DNA of 64,000 bases from Primorskyibacter sedentarius. Its GTDB lineage: Bacteria > Pseudomonadota > Alphaproteobacteria > Rhodobacterales > Rhodobacteraceae. The translations under genes and the position numbers were made by a program. This document shows positions 1 to 9,294 of this stretch, piece after piece (within the stretch, counting starts at the first letter, position 1; each line of letters begins with the position of its first letter). The DNA lies in the NCBI RefSeq assembly GCF_004342065.1, contig NZ_SLZU01000020.1:1-64000 (forward strand). Direction: 5' to 3'. The notes below the pieces were generated by a model, which was not told the DNA's origin, did not search any database, and saw only the letters and a list, made by a program, of their open reading frames with translations.

Positions 1-186
1 CTTGTCCACAACCATCCCTCCGGCGACCCGACGCCAAGCCCGGAAGACATCCAGATGACCGAGCGCATCAGCGACGCATGCCAAACCGTCGGCGTTTCTG
101 TCCATGACCATGTGATCATCGGCAAGGAAACGGAATTTTCGTTCCGCACCGAGTATGGTCTGCCCACGCCGGGTGCTCCGGCCTGA
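1..186 (+). CDS. radC: RadC-family JAB/MPN domain protein, C-terminal end (5' partial)
   Basis: The window opens inside a gene; 61 residues remain before the TGA stop. They begin with the metal-binding JAB/MPN+ signature HNHPSGDPTPSPED, whose two histidines and downstream aspartate would bind zinc, and continue with the family's closing strand DHVIIG. RadC (UPF0758) proteins are named for a historic link to DNA repair, but their molecular activity is not settled. The gene body and start lie outside the window, so length and neighbours upstream cannot be judged. The family call is secure because the motif spacing matches RadC closely. Confidence 0.88.
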   Translation, partial: LVHNHPSGDPTPSPEDIQMTERISDACQTVGVSVHDHVIIGKETEFSFRTEYGLPTPGAPA

Positions 187-285
187 TGTGAATGCGTGCA
201 TGTGGGAGGGTTGCCCCCACGTTTAGCAGGATTTGGAGCAGATTTACGCTACGATTTTCGGCTGCTGATTACTTTGCAATATGTC

Positions 286-420
286 ACTGCGAAGGAGCCA
301 AGGCAGGTGAGGCGCAAAGAAGAGTTTAGGCGCGTGAAGTGGCAGACCGACTTCACCCATCTCAAGGGCATCAGCCGGGGCTGGTTCTATCTGTAGGCGA
401 TCCACGAAGACTACATCCGC
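286..420 (+). pseudogene. IS3-family transposase remnant
   Basis: A short stretch encodes KWQTDFTHLKGISRGWFYL, then a stop, then in the same frame AIHEDYIRF. This matches the start of the DDE integrase core of IS3-family OrfB transposases, which typically reads W-Q-T-D-F-T-Y-L-K...G-W-x-Y-L-S-x-x-L-D-D-x-S-R. The first catalytic aspartate is kept, but a TAG stop at 394-396 replaces the serine after YL, and similarity ends soon after. No terminal inverted repeats or orfA are visible. It is a dead fragment that fills most of the 187-572 gap; nothing else is recognisable there. Confidence 0.6.
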
Positions 421-572
421 TTCACCACCGAAACGAAATCTGCGGGCAGGTTCACATCAATATGAGTTTTCTACAACAGTACCCCGGACGTGGCATTCGC
501 GGTAAGATGCTGCGGCGGCCACCTTGGCGGCGCAGGGGTGGTTCAGCGGGATCTTTTCCGGCAGGGGGGGTA

Positions 573-675
573 GGGTGAGAGGCTGGACAACGACCCAAGC
601 GGGGCTCGTTACGGCTGCTTCCTTCCGGATCTGACCGGGTTGGCGAGGCGCTCGCCCGCGCCAACCTCTCAATGC
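573..675 (-). ncRNA. ffs: 4.5S RNA (bacterial signal recognition particle RNA, small type)
   Basis: Read on the minus strand, the segment carries the universally conserved SRP domain IV core GGTCAGATCCGGAAGGAAGC, with the GGAA tetraloop and the asymmetric internal loop that bind Ffh. Outer arms GAGAGGUUGG (around 671-662) and CCAGCCUCUC (around 586-577) pair over ten positions with one G-U pair, closing a single hairpin of about 95-100 nt, the usual size of the short bacterial SRP RNA. The RNA partners with Ffh for co-translational membrane targeting. Exact ends are estimated from the stem. Confidence 0.9.
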
Positions 676-693
676 CCTACTTAGGGGGTCGGA

Positions 694-1350
694 TCAGGAT
701 TCGCAAGGTGTCGGCAGCAATCCGGCTTGATGGGCGCCGTCCAGCAGGTTGCTGGCGACGAGATGGGCGAATTTACCCGAGGCTGGAATGATGTCGGGGA
801 CCTGCACCACGTGCATGCCGGCAGAGAATGCGGCCTGTGCCCCGGTCTCGCTATCCTCGAATGCCAGACAGGATGCGGGCGTGGCGCTCAGGCGGCGCGC
901 GGCTTCCAGATAGGGCTCTGGATGTGGTTTTGCGTTGGTCACGCAGTCCACGGTCACGACCGTTTCAATCCAGCGGCCAAGCCCGGTCAGGCGCAGTTTC
1001 TGATCCGCTTCGGCCTGGCTGGAGGAGGTGCAGATCGCGCGAGGCATGTTGCGTTCGGCCAGCCAGCCCAGCAACTCTTCGGTGCCGGGTTTCAGCGGAA
1101 TATCGGTCTCGAAATGGTCGCGCGCGACTTCGACCCAGGTCGCGAACAGGGCGGGAAGGTCAATGTCGCCGTATTCCGCACGCAGGATCGAAGACCCGGC
1201 AACCTTGTCCTTGCCAATAAGGCTGTGCAGCAGCTCGTCGGTGACTTTTAGGCCATGTGCCTCGAACGCGATGCGCGAGGAATTCATCGACAGGGTTTCC
1301 GTGTCGATCAACGTGCCATCAAGGTCAAAGATCACTGCGGCAAAGGTCAT
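694..1350 (-). CDS. HAD superfamily phosphatase (phosphoglycolate phosphatase / beta-phosphoglucomutase-like)
   Basis: A 218-residue HAD hydrolase of subfamily IA. Motif I is FDLDGTLIDTE (residues 8-18) with both catalytic aspartates; motif II is the TSS near residue 109; motif III is the lysine in NAKPHPEPYL (about 140-148); motif IV is FEDSETG (about 164-170). The helical cap between motifs I and II is the type found in phosphoglycolate phosphatase and sugar-phosphate phosphatases. Such enzymes remove phosphate from small phosphorylated metabolites in the cytoplasm. The substrate cannot be read from sequence. The ATG is preceded by an AGGAAA element. It stands alone between the 4.5S RNA and cpdB. 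Confidence 0.85.
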   Translation of the reverse strand: MTFAAVIFDLDGTLIDTETLSMNSSRIAFEAHGLKVTDELLHSLIGKDKVAGSSILRAEYGDIDLPALFATWVEVARDHFETDIPLKPGTEELLGWLAERNMPRAICTSSSQAEADQKLRLTGLGRWIETVVTVDCVTNAKPHPEPYLEAARRLSATPASCLAFEDSETGAQAAFSAGMHVVQVPDIIPASGKFAHLVASNLLDGAHQAGLLPTPCES

Positions 1351-1458
1351 GGTTTTTCCTGTGGCATCGGGGGGGCGTGTCGCCGGGTTTAAACACCAAA
1401 CGGGCGGCTACGTCGAGCCGCCCGAAAATAGCTTGTTTGTGATGATCAACAGCGCTCG

Positions 1459-3438
1459 TCAGAGCGTGATGCGGAATTGCGCAAACCCGTCCGCGCCGTC
1501 GCCTGCATCCTCGATGGTCACGCCTTTGACGTCTGCGATATAGTCCCGCGCCTTGGGGCCGGTGACAAACAGGACGCTGGTATCGGCCAGCGGGGCGAAG
1601 GACCAGTTGGCATCGGCTGACGGGTTGATCGTGCCTTGTTCGACGATGTAACGCACGATGACATCGCGGTTGGTGTCGGGTGCCTCGAAGATGATCGTGT
1701 CGCCCATCGCGCCGGGGAAGCTGCCGCCACCGGAGGCGCGGTAGTTGTTGGTGGCAATCACGAACTCCATGTCGGGCGTGACGGGCGCGCCGTTATAGGC
1801 AAGGCCCACGATCCGGCTGGCATCCGCATTCAATGGCTCGCCCTTGGGGCCGTATTTCGATGGCTGGCTAAGGTCGATCTGATAGGTCACCCCGTCGATC
1901 ACATCGAAATTGTAGCTGGGGAAGTCGGGGTTGAGCAGCGGCTGATCGGCTTTGCCCGGTTCGACCTGGTTGAACATGCCGGCCGAACGTTCCAGCCAAT
2001 CCTTCAGCTGCTGGCCGTTCACCTTCACCGCGCGTGCCGTGTTGGGATAAAGGTAAAGATCAGCGACGTTCTTGATCGCCACGTCGCCCGCGGGCACGTC
2101 GGTATAATATTCAGGACCACCCCGGCCGCCGGCCTTGAAAGGGGCGGCAGCGGACAGTACCGGCAGGCCTTCATATTCCGTGCCTTCCAGCATCTCCTCA
2201 ATATACCATTTCTGCGCGATAGAGACGATCTGGACCGACGGATCATCGGCCACCAGTGCGAAATAGCTGTGCAGCGGGGCAGAGGTCTTGCCCACGGCGC
2301 GGCGCACATAGGCAAGCGTTTCCTCATGCTGCTGGCGCACGCTGTCCAGCACGGCGGGGTCATCCTCGACCAGCGCGGTGATCGAGCGGTCCTCGTTGCG
2401 CTTGCTGATCGGGCGTGCCTCGGATGCGGTGGACACGACGCGCCATTCGCCGCCTTCGTGTTCCAGCATCAGATCGATCACGCCCAGATGGCTGCCCCAA
2501 AAGCCGCCCATCGCAGCGGGTTTGCCGTGGATCGTGCCCTTTTCGACGTCAACGCCAGCGTAATCGGCATAGGTGGGCGAGGGGAAGACAAGGTGGCTGT
2601 GGCCGGTCATGACGGCGTCAACCTCGTCAATGGAGGCCAAAGGCACACTGGCGTTTTCCATACCCTCGGTTTCATTCGCCGAACCGATGCCCGAATGCGA
2701 CAGGGCGATGATGATGTCGGCACCGGCCTCTTTCATTTCGGGGATATAGGCGCGGGCGGTCTCGACGATATCACGCGCCTCGACATTGCCGCGCAGGTGC
2801 TTGCTGTCCCAGTTCATCACTTGGGGCGGAGTAAATCCGATGATGCCCACCTTGATCTGGTGGGTGGCGCCAGCCCCATCGGTGACCGTGCGGTCAAGGA
2901 TCACGTAAGGCTTGAACAGGGTGGTGTCGTCACGCGGTGCCGCGCCCTTTTCGGTGGTCAGATTGGCCAGCACGATCGGAAATTCGGCACCCGCGGCGGA
3001 TTTCATCAGGAAATCCAGCCCGTAGTTGAACTCGTGGTTGCCGATCGTGCCCGCGTCAAACCCCACCGCGTTCATCGCAGTGATGACGGGGTGCATGTCG
3101 CCTTCCTTCATGCCCCGTTCATAGGCGATATAGTCGCCCATCGGGTTGCCCTGCAGAAAGTCACCATTGTCCACCAGCATGGAATTGGTGGCCTCGGCCC
3201 GGATATCGCCGATGATCGACGCGGTGCGCGACAGGCCAACGGTGTCGACCGGACGGTCACCATAATAGTCGTAGGGGAAAACATGCACGTGCAGGTCGGT
3301 CGTTTCCATGATCCGCAGATGGACCTGCCCGGCTGCCGCGCGGACGGAATAGGGATGCAGGGTGATCATGGTTGCACCTGCCGCCGTACCTGCCAGGAAT
3401 GCGCGGCGCGAGAGGTCGGGGAATCCGGTCTTGGGCAT
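1459..3438 (-). CDS. cpdB: 2',3'-cyclic-nucleotide 2'-phosphodiesterase / 3'-nucleotidase, Tat-exported
   Basis: A 659-residue periplasmic enzyme that hydrolyses 2',3'-cyclic nucleotides and 3'-nucleotides, letting cells scavenge nucleosides and phosphate. The N terminus has a twin-arginine motif (SRRAFLAG) and a hydrophobic alanine-rich core ending near residue 35. The metallophosphatase domain follows, with metal ligands in [35 protein letters not shown] and TGHSHLVFP. The second half is the 5'-nucleotidase C-terminal domain that binds the base, including the [13 protein letters not shown] segment. Its length matches CpdB. A nucleoside product would suit the BMP-type nucleoside importer encoded around 36-41 kb, but that link is inference. 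Confidence 0.92.
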   Translation of the reverse strand: MPKTGFPDLSRRAFLAGTAAGATMITLHPYSVRAAAGQVHLRIMETTDLHVHVFPYDYYGDRPVDTVGLSRTASIIGDIRAEATNSMLVDNGDFLQGNPMGDYIAYERGMKEGDMHPVITAMNAVGFDAGTIGNHEFNYGLDFLMKSAAGAEFPIVLANLTTEKGAAPRDDTTLFKPYVILDRTVTDGAGATHQIKVGIIGFTPPQVMNWDSKHLRGNVEARDIVETARAYIPEMKEAGADIIIALSHSGIGSANETEGMENASVPLASIDEVDAVMTGHSHLVFPSPTYADYAGVDVEKGTIHGKPAAMGGFWGSHLGVIDLMLEHEGGEWRVVSTASEARPISKRNEDRSITALVEDDPAVLDSVRQQHEETLAYVRRAVGKTSAPLHSYFALVADDPSVQIVSIAQKWYIEEMLEGTEYEGLPVLSAAAPFKAGGRGGPEYYTDVPAGDVAIKNVADLYLYPNTARAVKVNGQQLKDWLERSAGMFNQVEPGKADQPLLNPDFPSYNFDVIDGVTYQIDLSQPSKYGPKGEPLNADASRIVGLAYNGAPVTPDMEFVIATNNYRASGGGSFPGAMGDTIIFEAPDTNRDVIVRYIVEQGTINPSADANWSFAPLADTSVLFVTGPKARDYIADVKGVTIEDAGDGADGFAQFRITL

Positions 3439-3627
3439 TGTTCTGCTCCGTTAAGAAATCTTTCTGACAAAATCATGCAGAGACTACAATCCAATGACAA
3501 GGCTGAGACATGGGCCTGCTGAGCAGGGATCAACCATTGGTTGCGCATCCCGGGGCCACTGTTCAAGCTGTTTGCCACCGGTTCTACGGCATGGCATGTC
3601 GAGTGTGACATAAATGGGAGCATTTGC

Positions 3628-4599
3628 ATGCAATTATCCGAAACGGTCACCTTCGGCGGTTCTTCGCTCGACCGAGCTGCTGAATTGCGCGGAGATGCGC
3701 CGAAACTCGACGCTCTCGCAGCTTCGGGCAGGTCTTTTGCGGTGCTTTTCTGGCGCGGCAAGCCCCTGGTAGAGGGAGAGGGGGATGCGCTGACACTGGC
3801 GCGCCTTCCCTTGGGTCACCCGATCCTGGCCGATCTGTCGGAGCCGGTGTTTCTTGGGCGTGAGAGCTCTGATGTGGGCTATTTCGCTTATGAGTTGCGG
3901 GACTGGACGCCAGAGGGCCTGAACGAGGCCGCGTTGCGCGGATTTTTCGACCGGTCGGAACAGACCCACCCCGCGCTGGAAGCCGGGCAGCGCTTTGTGG
4001 AACTGCGCGCGGTAATGACACTGCTGAACGCGCGCGATGCCGAACTGGCGGCGACAGGCAAGGCAATCCTGGGCTGGCACGCGACGCACGGGTATTGCGC
4101 GGCTTGCGGCGAGAAATCCGCGATCTTCATGGCCGGCTGGCAAAGGATCTGCCCGTCCTGCAACGCCCATCACTTTCCGCGCACCGATCCCGTTGTGATC
4201 ATGTTGATCACACGGGGCAACTCTGTGCTGGTCGGTCGGTCGCCGCACTGGCCAGAGGGAATGTATTCTTTGCTGGCAGGGTTCATCGAGCCGGGCGAAA
4301 CGATAGAGGCCGCCGTGCGCCGCGAGGTGTTTGAAGAGGCAGGCATCCGGGTCGGCCATGTCCGCTATCTTGCAAGCCAGCCCTGGCCGTTCCCGTCCTC
4401 GCTGATGCTGGGATGCGCGGGGGAAGCGCTGACCGACAAGATCACCGTCGACCCGGTGGAAATTGAAGACGCGGTCTGGATCACCCGCGAAGAGATGATG
4501 GACATCTTCGCGGGGCTGAGGTCAGACATATTGCCCGCACGTAAGGGGGCCATCGCGCAGTTTCTGCTTCGCAACTGGCTTGCGGATATGGGCGAATGA
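3628..4599 (+). CDS. nudC: NAD(+) diphosphatase NudC
   Basis: A Nudix hydrolase of 323 residues that cleaves NAD(H) to NMN(H) and AMP and can remove NAD caps from RNA. Visible parts are an N-terminal domain, a four-cysteine zinc ribbon (CAAC ... CPSC), the Nudix box GFIEPGETIEAAVRREVFEEAG, and the NudC-specific SQPWPFPSSLM motif just after it. The reading frame is open upstream to 3541 from a TTG, but the ATG at 3628 fits the family N terminus (MQLSETVTF) and follows a GGGAG element. It is followed by an SRPBCC gene in the same direction. Confidence 0.93.
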   Translation: MQLSETVTFGGSSLDRAAELRGDAPKLDALAASGRSFAVLFWRGKPLVEGEGDALTLARLPLGHPILADLSEPVFLGRESSDVGYFAYELRDWTPEGLNEAALRGFFDRSEQTHPALEAGQRFVELRAVMTLLNARDAELAATGKAILGWHATHGYCAACGEKSAIFMAGWQRICPSCNAHHFPRTDPVVIMLITRGNSVLVGRSPHWPEGMYSLLAGFIEPGETIEAAVRREVFEEAGIRVGHVRYLASQPWPFPSSLMLGCAGEALTDKITVDPVEIEDAVWITREEMMDIFAGLRSDILPARKGAIAQFLLRNWLADMGE

Positions 4600-4672
4600 C
4601 GCAAGACTGGTGGCGAACAAACCCCATGCGGCAGACGGGGGTGGCGAACGGGCGAAGCAGGGCAGGCAAGCG

Positions 4673-5140
4673 ATGGAACTGACGACGAACGAAGACATCG
4701 AGGCGCCGCTGGAGGCTGTCTTCGCCAAGGTTTCCGACTTCGATATCCTTGAACGGTCGGCGCTGCGCCGCGGGGTTGATGTGCGCCGTACCGATGATCT
4801 GCACGAGACAGCGGCGGGCATGGCGTGGACAACGACATTCGCATTTCGCGGCAAAACCCGGACGGCCGACATCGAACTGACGCGATATGAAAAGCCGGAG
4901 TTTCTGACTTTTGAGGGCAAATCCGGCGGGCTGGATGTTGATCTGACGATCGAGCTTGTGGCCCTGTCGCAAACCCGGACCCGGTTGACGATGAAAGTGG
5001 TTACCCGGCCCCGGACCCTGTCCGCGCGGCTTTTGATGCAATCGCTGAAGCTCGCCAAGGGCAATCTGGCCAAACGCTACAAGCTGCGCATCGCGGAATA
5101 CGCAAGAGACATCGAGAACCGCGCGAAACGGATGGCCTAG
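4673..5140 (+). CDS. SRPBCC family protein
   Basis: A 155-residue single-domain protein of the START/Bet v1-like SRPBCC fold, starting MELTTNEDIEAPLEAVFAKVSDFD, the usual first strand and helix of this fold, and ending in a long basic C-terminal helix. These proteins bind hydrophobic ligands in a helix-grip cavity; the ligand here is unknown. The frame is open back to 4580, where it would overlap nudC by 20 bp, but ATG 4673 preceded by GGCAGG gives the compact family length. It is likely co-transcribed with nudC. Confidence 0.75.
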   Translation: MELTTNEDIEAPLEAVFAKVSDFDILERSALRRGVDVRRTDDLHETAAGMAWTTTFAFRGKTRTADIELTRYEKPEFLTFEGKSGGLDVDLTIELVALSQTRTRLTMKVVTRPRTLSARLLMQSLKLAKGNLAKRYKLRIAEYARDIENRAKRMA

Positions 5141-5216
5141 CGCCGCTGCGGATTGAAGTCTGGGAAGCTGCAGCTAGACTCTGTCAGCAACGCGTTTCGA
5201 CCGGAAGGATTCTGCC

Positions 5217-6023
5217 ATGCGCATGCTTGCCCTTATTGCCGCAGTTTTTCCCTGTGCGGTGAATGCGCATGAGTTCTGGATTTCACCTTTACAGTACCAA
5301 ATTGCCGCGGATGCGCCGCTGGTCGCAGATATCAGGGTCGGGGAGGATTTCGAGGGCTCGGCCTTCTCCTACTTGCCGATGCGGTTCCGTCGCTTTGATC
5401 TGGCGATGGGCGAGGATGTGGCCGAGGTCCCCGGTCGGGCCGGGGACAGGCCCGCGCTGACGATGCCTGCACCGACAGAAGGTCTGGCGGTGGTCATTCA
5501 TGTCACGACGGACAGCGTGCTGACTTACAAGGAATGGGAAAAGTTCGAGTCGTTCACCACCCATAAGGATTTTGCCTGGGCGATGGACCGCCATAGGCAG
5601 CGTGGCCTGCCCGATACAGGTTTCAAGGAACGCTATAGCCGGCATGGCAAGAGCCTGATTGCCGTGGGCAAGGGCGCAGGCAGCGACAAAGTGCAGGGCC
5701 TGCTGCTCGAGATCGTGGCCCGCGCCAACCCTTACACGGACGATATGGAGGAGGGGATGCCGGTGACCGTTTTCTACGATGGCACCCCCAGGGCCGACAG
5801 CCAGATAGAGCTGTTCGACAAGGCGCCGGACGGAACGGTAACGACATCGCTTCATCGCACCGACGCGCAGGGGCAGGCGACGATCCCGGTCGCACGCGGG
5901 CACAGCTACCTTGTCGATTCGGTTGTCATGCGCGCTGTGGACCCCGCGAGCGAGGAAGACCCGGTCTGGGAGTCCCTTTGGGCCTCATTGACTTTTGCCG
6001 TGCCAATGGACCAAGCCGACTGA
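5217..6023 (+). CDS. DUF4198 domain-containing periplasmic protein
   Basis: 268 residues with a short signal peptide (about residues 1-17, ending VNAHEF). The mature protein begins HEFWISPLQYQI, the hallmark of DUF4198, a family of secreted beta-rich proteins often found near metal or TonB-type uptake genes and sometimes annotated as nickel-uptake components. The second half resembles an Ig-like/transthyretin-type fold (TVFYDGTPRADSQIELF ... TDAQGQATIPV). A GGAAGGA ribosome site precedes the ATG. No metal transporter is next to it here, so the ligand is undetermined. Confidence 0.75.
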   Translation: MRMLALIAAVFPCAVNAHEFWISPLQYQIAADAPLVADIRVGEDFEGSAFSYLPMRFRRFDLAMGEDVAEVPGRAGDRPALTMPAPTEGLAVVIHVTTDSVLTYKEWEKFESFTTHKDFAWAMDRHRQRGLPDTGFKERYSRHGKSLIAVGKGAGSDKVQGLLLEIVARANPYTDDMEEGMPVTVFYDGTPRADSQIELFDKAPDGTVTTSLHRTDAQGQATIPVARGHSYLVDSVVMRAVDPASEEDPVWESLWASLTFAVPMDQAD

Positions 6024-6113
6024 TCAGGCGGGGCCCGCCGCTGCATCGCGTTGCGCCAAAGATCGGGCATACGAGCGGTTTTGCAGGCGAAGGTCAGGTC
6101 GGTCCAGGGTGAC

Positions 6114-7073
6114 CTAGCCGCGCCAGTCGAAAAAGCCCAACCCGCCCTGTTCCAGCAATTTTTGCGCCATTTCGCGACCAAGGGTCGGCCCGTCCTCAAT
6201 CGGCGCGGTGGCGTCGTCCGACAGGGCTTGCGATCCGTCCGGGCGCAGGATTTCCCCGCGCAGCCGCAGCGTGCCGCCATCAAGGTCTGCAAGTCCGCCG
6301 ATGGGTGTCTCGCAAGAGCCGTCCAGCTCTGCCAGAAACGCACGCTCCGCAGCCAGCCTTTGGCCAGTCGGAGCGTCGTGGATCGCCTCCAGCATCTCTG
6401 CGGTGCGCGAATCTGTCGCCCGTCGTTCAATGCCGATGGCGCCCTGCGCAATGGCAGGCAGCATATCTTCGGCAGAGATGGCCGTGCGCGGCACCTCTGC
6501 CATGCCCAGACGGTTCAGCCCGGCCATGGCAAGGAATGTGGCGTCAGCAACACCTTCGGACAGCTTGCGCAGCCGGGTCTGCACGTTGCCGCGAAATTCC
6601 ACGACGTTCAGATCCGGCCGCCTGTGCAGCAGCTGCGCGCGACGCCGCAAGGACGAGGACCCGACCGTTGCACCCGGAGGCAGCTCTGCAATGGCCGTGA
6701 ACCCCTGCGAGATGAAGGCATCGCGCACGTCTTCGCGGGGAAGGTAGCAATCCAGCAGCAATCCGGCAGGTTGCTCGACGGGCATGTCCTTCATCGAATG
6801 CACCGCGATATCGATGCCGCCGGACAACAGCTGCTCTTCGATCTCTTTCGTGAAAAGACCCTTGCCTCCGATTTCCTTCAGGGGCTTGTCCGCAGCGATC
6901 AGCGTTCGGTCGTCGCCTGTGGTCTTGATCGGCACAATCTCAAAGGCTTCGGGGGCGAGAGAGAAGGCCGCAGCAAGGCGGTCGCGTGTCTCGTAGGCCT
7001 GTGCCAGCGCCAGCGGAGAGCCGCGGGTTCCGATCTTCAGGGGTGCATCGGGAGAGGGAAGTGTCAGTGTCAT
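6114..7073 (-). CDS. hemC: Hydroxymethylbilane synthase (porphobilinogen deaminase)
   Basis: 319 residues. HemC polymerises four porphobilinogen units into hydroxymethylbilane for haem and B12 synthesis, using a dipyrromethane cofactor attached to a cysteine. Seen here: KIGTRGSPLALAQA at the N terminus, the catalytic-aspartate region IDIAVHSMKDMP, the SSLRRRAQLL phosphate-binding motif, and the cofactor cysteine in LDGSCETPIGG. The start is taken at 7073, where MTLTLPSPDAPLKIGTRGSP begins, rather than farther upstream where the frame runs into hemE. It is transcribed divergently from hemE, the enzyme two steps on in the pathway. Confidence 0.95.
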   Translation of the reverse strand: MTLTLPSPDAPLKIGTRGSPLALAQAYETRDRLAAAFSLAPEAFEIVPIKTTGDDRTLIAADKPLKEIGGKGLFTKEIEEQLLSGGIDIAVHSMKDMPVEQPAGLLLDCYLPREDVRDAFISQGFTAIAELPPGATVGSSSLRRRAQLLHRRPDLNVVEFRGNVQTRLRKLSEGVADATFLAMAGLNRLGMAEVPRTAISAEDMLPAIAQGAIGIERRATDSRTAEMLEAIHDAPTGQRLAAERAFLAELDGSCETPIGGLADLDGGTLRLRGEILRPDGSQALSDDATAPIEDGPTLGREMAQKLLEQGGLGFFDWRG

Positions 7074-7091
7074 GCGCCAAGCTTTAGTCGC

Positions 7092-7120
7092 GTCATCCTG
7101 CCCCGGCAAGCCGGGATGAC
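7092..7120. repeat. Palindromic intergenic repeat between hemC and hemE
   Basis: Arms GTCATCC (7092-7098) and GGATGAC (7114-7120) are perfect inverted copies around a core with two CCGG units. The arrangement is typical of the short GC-rich palindromes scattered through alphaproteobacterial genomes. It sits between the divergent hemC and hemE starts, so it is not a terminator. Confidence 0.55.
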
Positions 7121-7179
7121 TTGACATATTGCCGCCCGCGTTGGACCACGGGCCGGTTGACGGAAAGGACCACACGGCG

Positions 7180-8208
7180 ATGAGCAAGACAATTCTGCGC
7201 GCATTGGCAGGAGAAACGCTGCCCACCCCGCCCATCTGGATGATGCGGCAGGCGGGACGTTACCTGCCGGAATATCGCGCCACCCGAGCGCAGGCCGGGG
7301 ACTTTCTGTCGCTGTGCTACAACCCGGAGCTCGCCGCAGAGGTGACGCTGCAACCGATCCGTCGCTACGGGTTTGATGCGGCGATCCTGTTTGCCGATAT
7401 CCTGTTGTTGCCGCAGGCACTGGGGGCGGACCTGTGGTTCGTCACGGGCGAGGGGCCGCGCCTGTCCACCGTGACCACGCAAGCCGATTTCGACCGGCTG
7501 GGGCGCGGCGAGATGATCCACGAGACCCTGTCGCCTATCTATGAAACAGTCCGCATCCTCAAAGGCGCCCTGCCATCCGAGACAACGCTGATCGGGTTTG
7601 CCGGCGCGCCCTGGACCGTGGCGACCTATATGATTGCCGGGCGTGGCACGCCCGATCAGGGTCCGGCGCATGCTCTCAAGGCCGAGAACAGGCCGCTCTT
7701 CAAGGCGCTTATCGACCGTTTGACGGAATCGACCGTCGATTACCTGTCCTGCCAGATCGAAGCCGGTGCAGAGGTGGTCAAGCTGTTCGACAGCTGGGCC
7801 GGATCGTTGAAAGGGCAGGATTTTGATGACTTCTGCTTGGCACCGGCCAAACGCATCATCGCAGAGCTGAAGGCGCGCCACCCTGATACCCCCATCATCG
7901 CATTCCCGCGCGAGGCGGGCGAGCGGTACATTGGATTTGCAAAGGCAACGGGCGCGGATTGCGTGGCCATCGACAATTCCGTCAGCCCCGAATGGGCGGC
8001 AAGCCACGTGCAGGTGGATGGCTGCGTGCAGGGCAATCTGGCCTCGCGCCACATGGTGACCGGAGGCCAGCCGCTTGTGGACGAGACGCGCCACGTGGTC
8101 GAGGCCTTCCGTGGTGGGCCGCATATCTTCAACCTCGGCCACGGGATCACCCCAGACGCGGATCCTGATAACGTGCAGCTGATGATCGACACTGTGCGCG
8201 AAGGCTGA
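7180..8208 (+). CDS. hemE: Uroporphyrinogen decarboxylase
   Basis: 342 residues. HemE removes the four acetate carboxyl groups of uroporphyrinogen III to give coproporphyrinogen III in the cytoplasm. The N-terminal substrate-binding signature [16 protein letters not shown] is intact, as are FSDIL-like [12 protein letters not shown] and the [13 protein letters not shown] segment. The frame extends upstream to 7129, but ATG 7180 gives the family N terminus [12 protein letters not shown]. It faces away from hemC; the 106-bp gap between the two starts must hold both promoters. Confidence 0.96.
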   Translation: MSKTILRALAGETLPTPPIWMMRQAGRYLPEYRATRAQAGDFLSLCYNPELAAEVTLQPIRRYGFDAAILFADILLLPQALGADLWFVTGEGPRLSTVTTQADFDRLGRGEMIHETLSPIYETVRILKGALPSETTLIGFAGAPWTVATYMIAGRGTPDQGPAHALKAENRPLFKALIDRLTESTVDYLSCQIEAGAEVVKLFDSWAGSLKGQDFDDFCLAPAKRIIAELKARHPDTPIIAFPREAGERYIGFAKATGADCVAIDNSVSPEWAASHVQVDGCVQGNLASRHMVTGGQPLVDETRHVVEAFRGGPHIFNLGHGITPDADPDNVQLMIDTVREG

Positions 8209-8339
8209 TCCCGGGGCGACCGCACGCTTTTTCGGCGGGCCTCGTCGCGCAGTTGGGGCGCCTCCGGTCGGAATGGGCTCATTCGCACAGATCTACGTGC
8301 AAAAGCGCAGGTTGCTTTCTGCTAGGGCGCCTATAGGTT

Positions 8340-8365
8340 TCTGCGTCTCAGACAGGAGACGCAGA
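8340..8365 (+). promoter_or_regulatory. Perfect 10-bp hairpin overlapping the ribosome site and start of the ABC ATPase gene
   Basis: TCTGCGTCTC (8340-8349), loop AGACAG, GAGACGCAGA (8356-8365). The Shine-Dalgarno AGGAG (8354-8358) lies partly in the loop and partly in the 3' arm, and the last paired base is the A of the ATG at 8365. Folding in mRNA would occlude initiation, so translational control is plausible; this is inference from structure alone. Confidence 0.5.
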
Positions 8366-9294
8366 TGACGGCGATGGTAGAGATTTCCGAGCTTCGAAAG
8401 ACTTACCAAAGTGGGTTCGAAGCGTTGAAGGGCGTGTCATTGGAGATACGCGAAGGCGAGATCCTCGCCCTGCTTGGGCCAAACGGTGCGGGCAAGACCA
8501 CGCTGATCTCTGCGATCTGCGGCATCAGCGTGCCAAGCTCCGGCACGATCCGCGTCGGTGGGTATGACACGATCACGGATTACCGCGCGGCGCGCAAGCT
8601 GATCGGTCTGGTGCCGCAGGAAATCAATCTGGAGCCCTTCCAGAAAGTGATCGATGCGGTGCGGTTCTCTCGCGGCCTGTTCGGCTGCAAGCGCGACGAT
8701 GTTTATGTTGAACGGATCCTGCGGCAGCTCTCGCTCTGGGACAAGCGCGACGCCAAGATCATGGAGCTTTCCGGCGGGATGAAGCGCCGCGTGCTGATTG
8801 CAAAGGCCCTGTCGCACGAACCGCGCGTGCTGTTTCTTGATGAGCCAACGGCCGGCGTCGATGTGGAGCTGAGGCGCGACATGTGGGACATCGTGGCAAA
8901 GCTCAAGGCAGATGGCGTGACCATCATCCTGACCACCCACTATATCGAAGAGGCCGAGGCCATCGCCGACCGCATCGGCGTGATCAACAAGGGAGAGTTG
9001 CTGCTGGTCGAGGAAAAGACTGCCCTGATGACCCGGATGGGCCGCAAGGAGTTGGTCGTCGAGTTGCAGGAGCCTGTTGAAAGCCTGCCCGAGGCTCTGT
9101 CCGGCTACGACCTCGATCTGATCGAGGAGGGAAGGGCGCTGCGCTACACCTATGACACCTCTGCCGACCGGACGGGCATCACCAAGTTGCTGTCCGATAT
9201 TTCGGCCACCGGTCTGGTACTGCGCGACATTCGCACCAGACAATCCAGTCTCGAGGAAATCTTCGTGGGACTTTTGCAGGAGAACGCGGCATGA
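8365..9294 (+). CDS. ABC-2 type transporter ATP-binding protein (YadG-like)
   Basis: 309 residues forming one ATP-binding cassette: Walker [10 protein letters not shown] (about residues 38-46), signature LSGGMKRR, Walker [13 protein letters not shown], and H-loop TTHYIEEAE. After about residue 220 comes the C-terminal extension seen in YadG/DrrA/NodI-type exporters. It energises the permease encoded next, with which it overlaps by 4 bp (ATGA). The cargo is unknown; relatives move drugs, lipids or polysaccharides. The start is ATG 8365 with AGGAG six bases upstream; a second ATG four codons later is possible. Confidence 0.9.
   Translation: MTAMVEISELRKTYQSGFEALKGVSLEIREGEILALLGPNGAGKTTLISAICGISVPSSGTIRVGGYDTITDYRAARKLIGLVPQEINLEPFQKVIDAVRFSRGLFGCKRDDVYVERILRQLSLWDKRDAKIMELSGGMKRRVLIAKALSHEPRVLFLDEPTAGVDVELRRDMWDIVAKLKADGVTIILTTHYIEEAEAIADRIGVINKGELLLVEEKTALMTRMGRKELVVELQEPVESLPEALSGYDLDLIEEGRALRYTYDTSADRTGITKLLSDISATGLVLRDIRTRQSSLEEIFVGLLQENAA

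Noticed and set aside
1636-3522. 628-codon plus-strand frame opposite cpdB
   Set aside because: Shadow frame of a high-GC gene; the minus strand has a Tat signal and complete metallophosphatase motifs.
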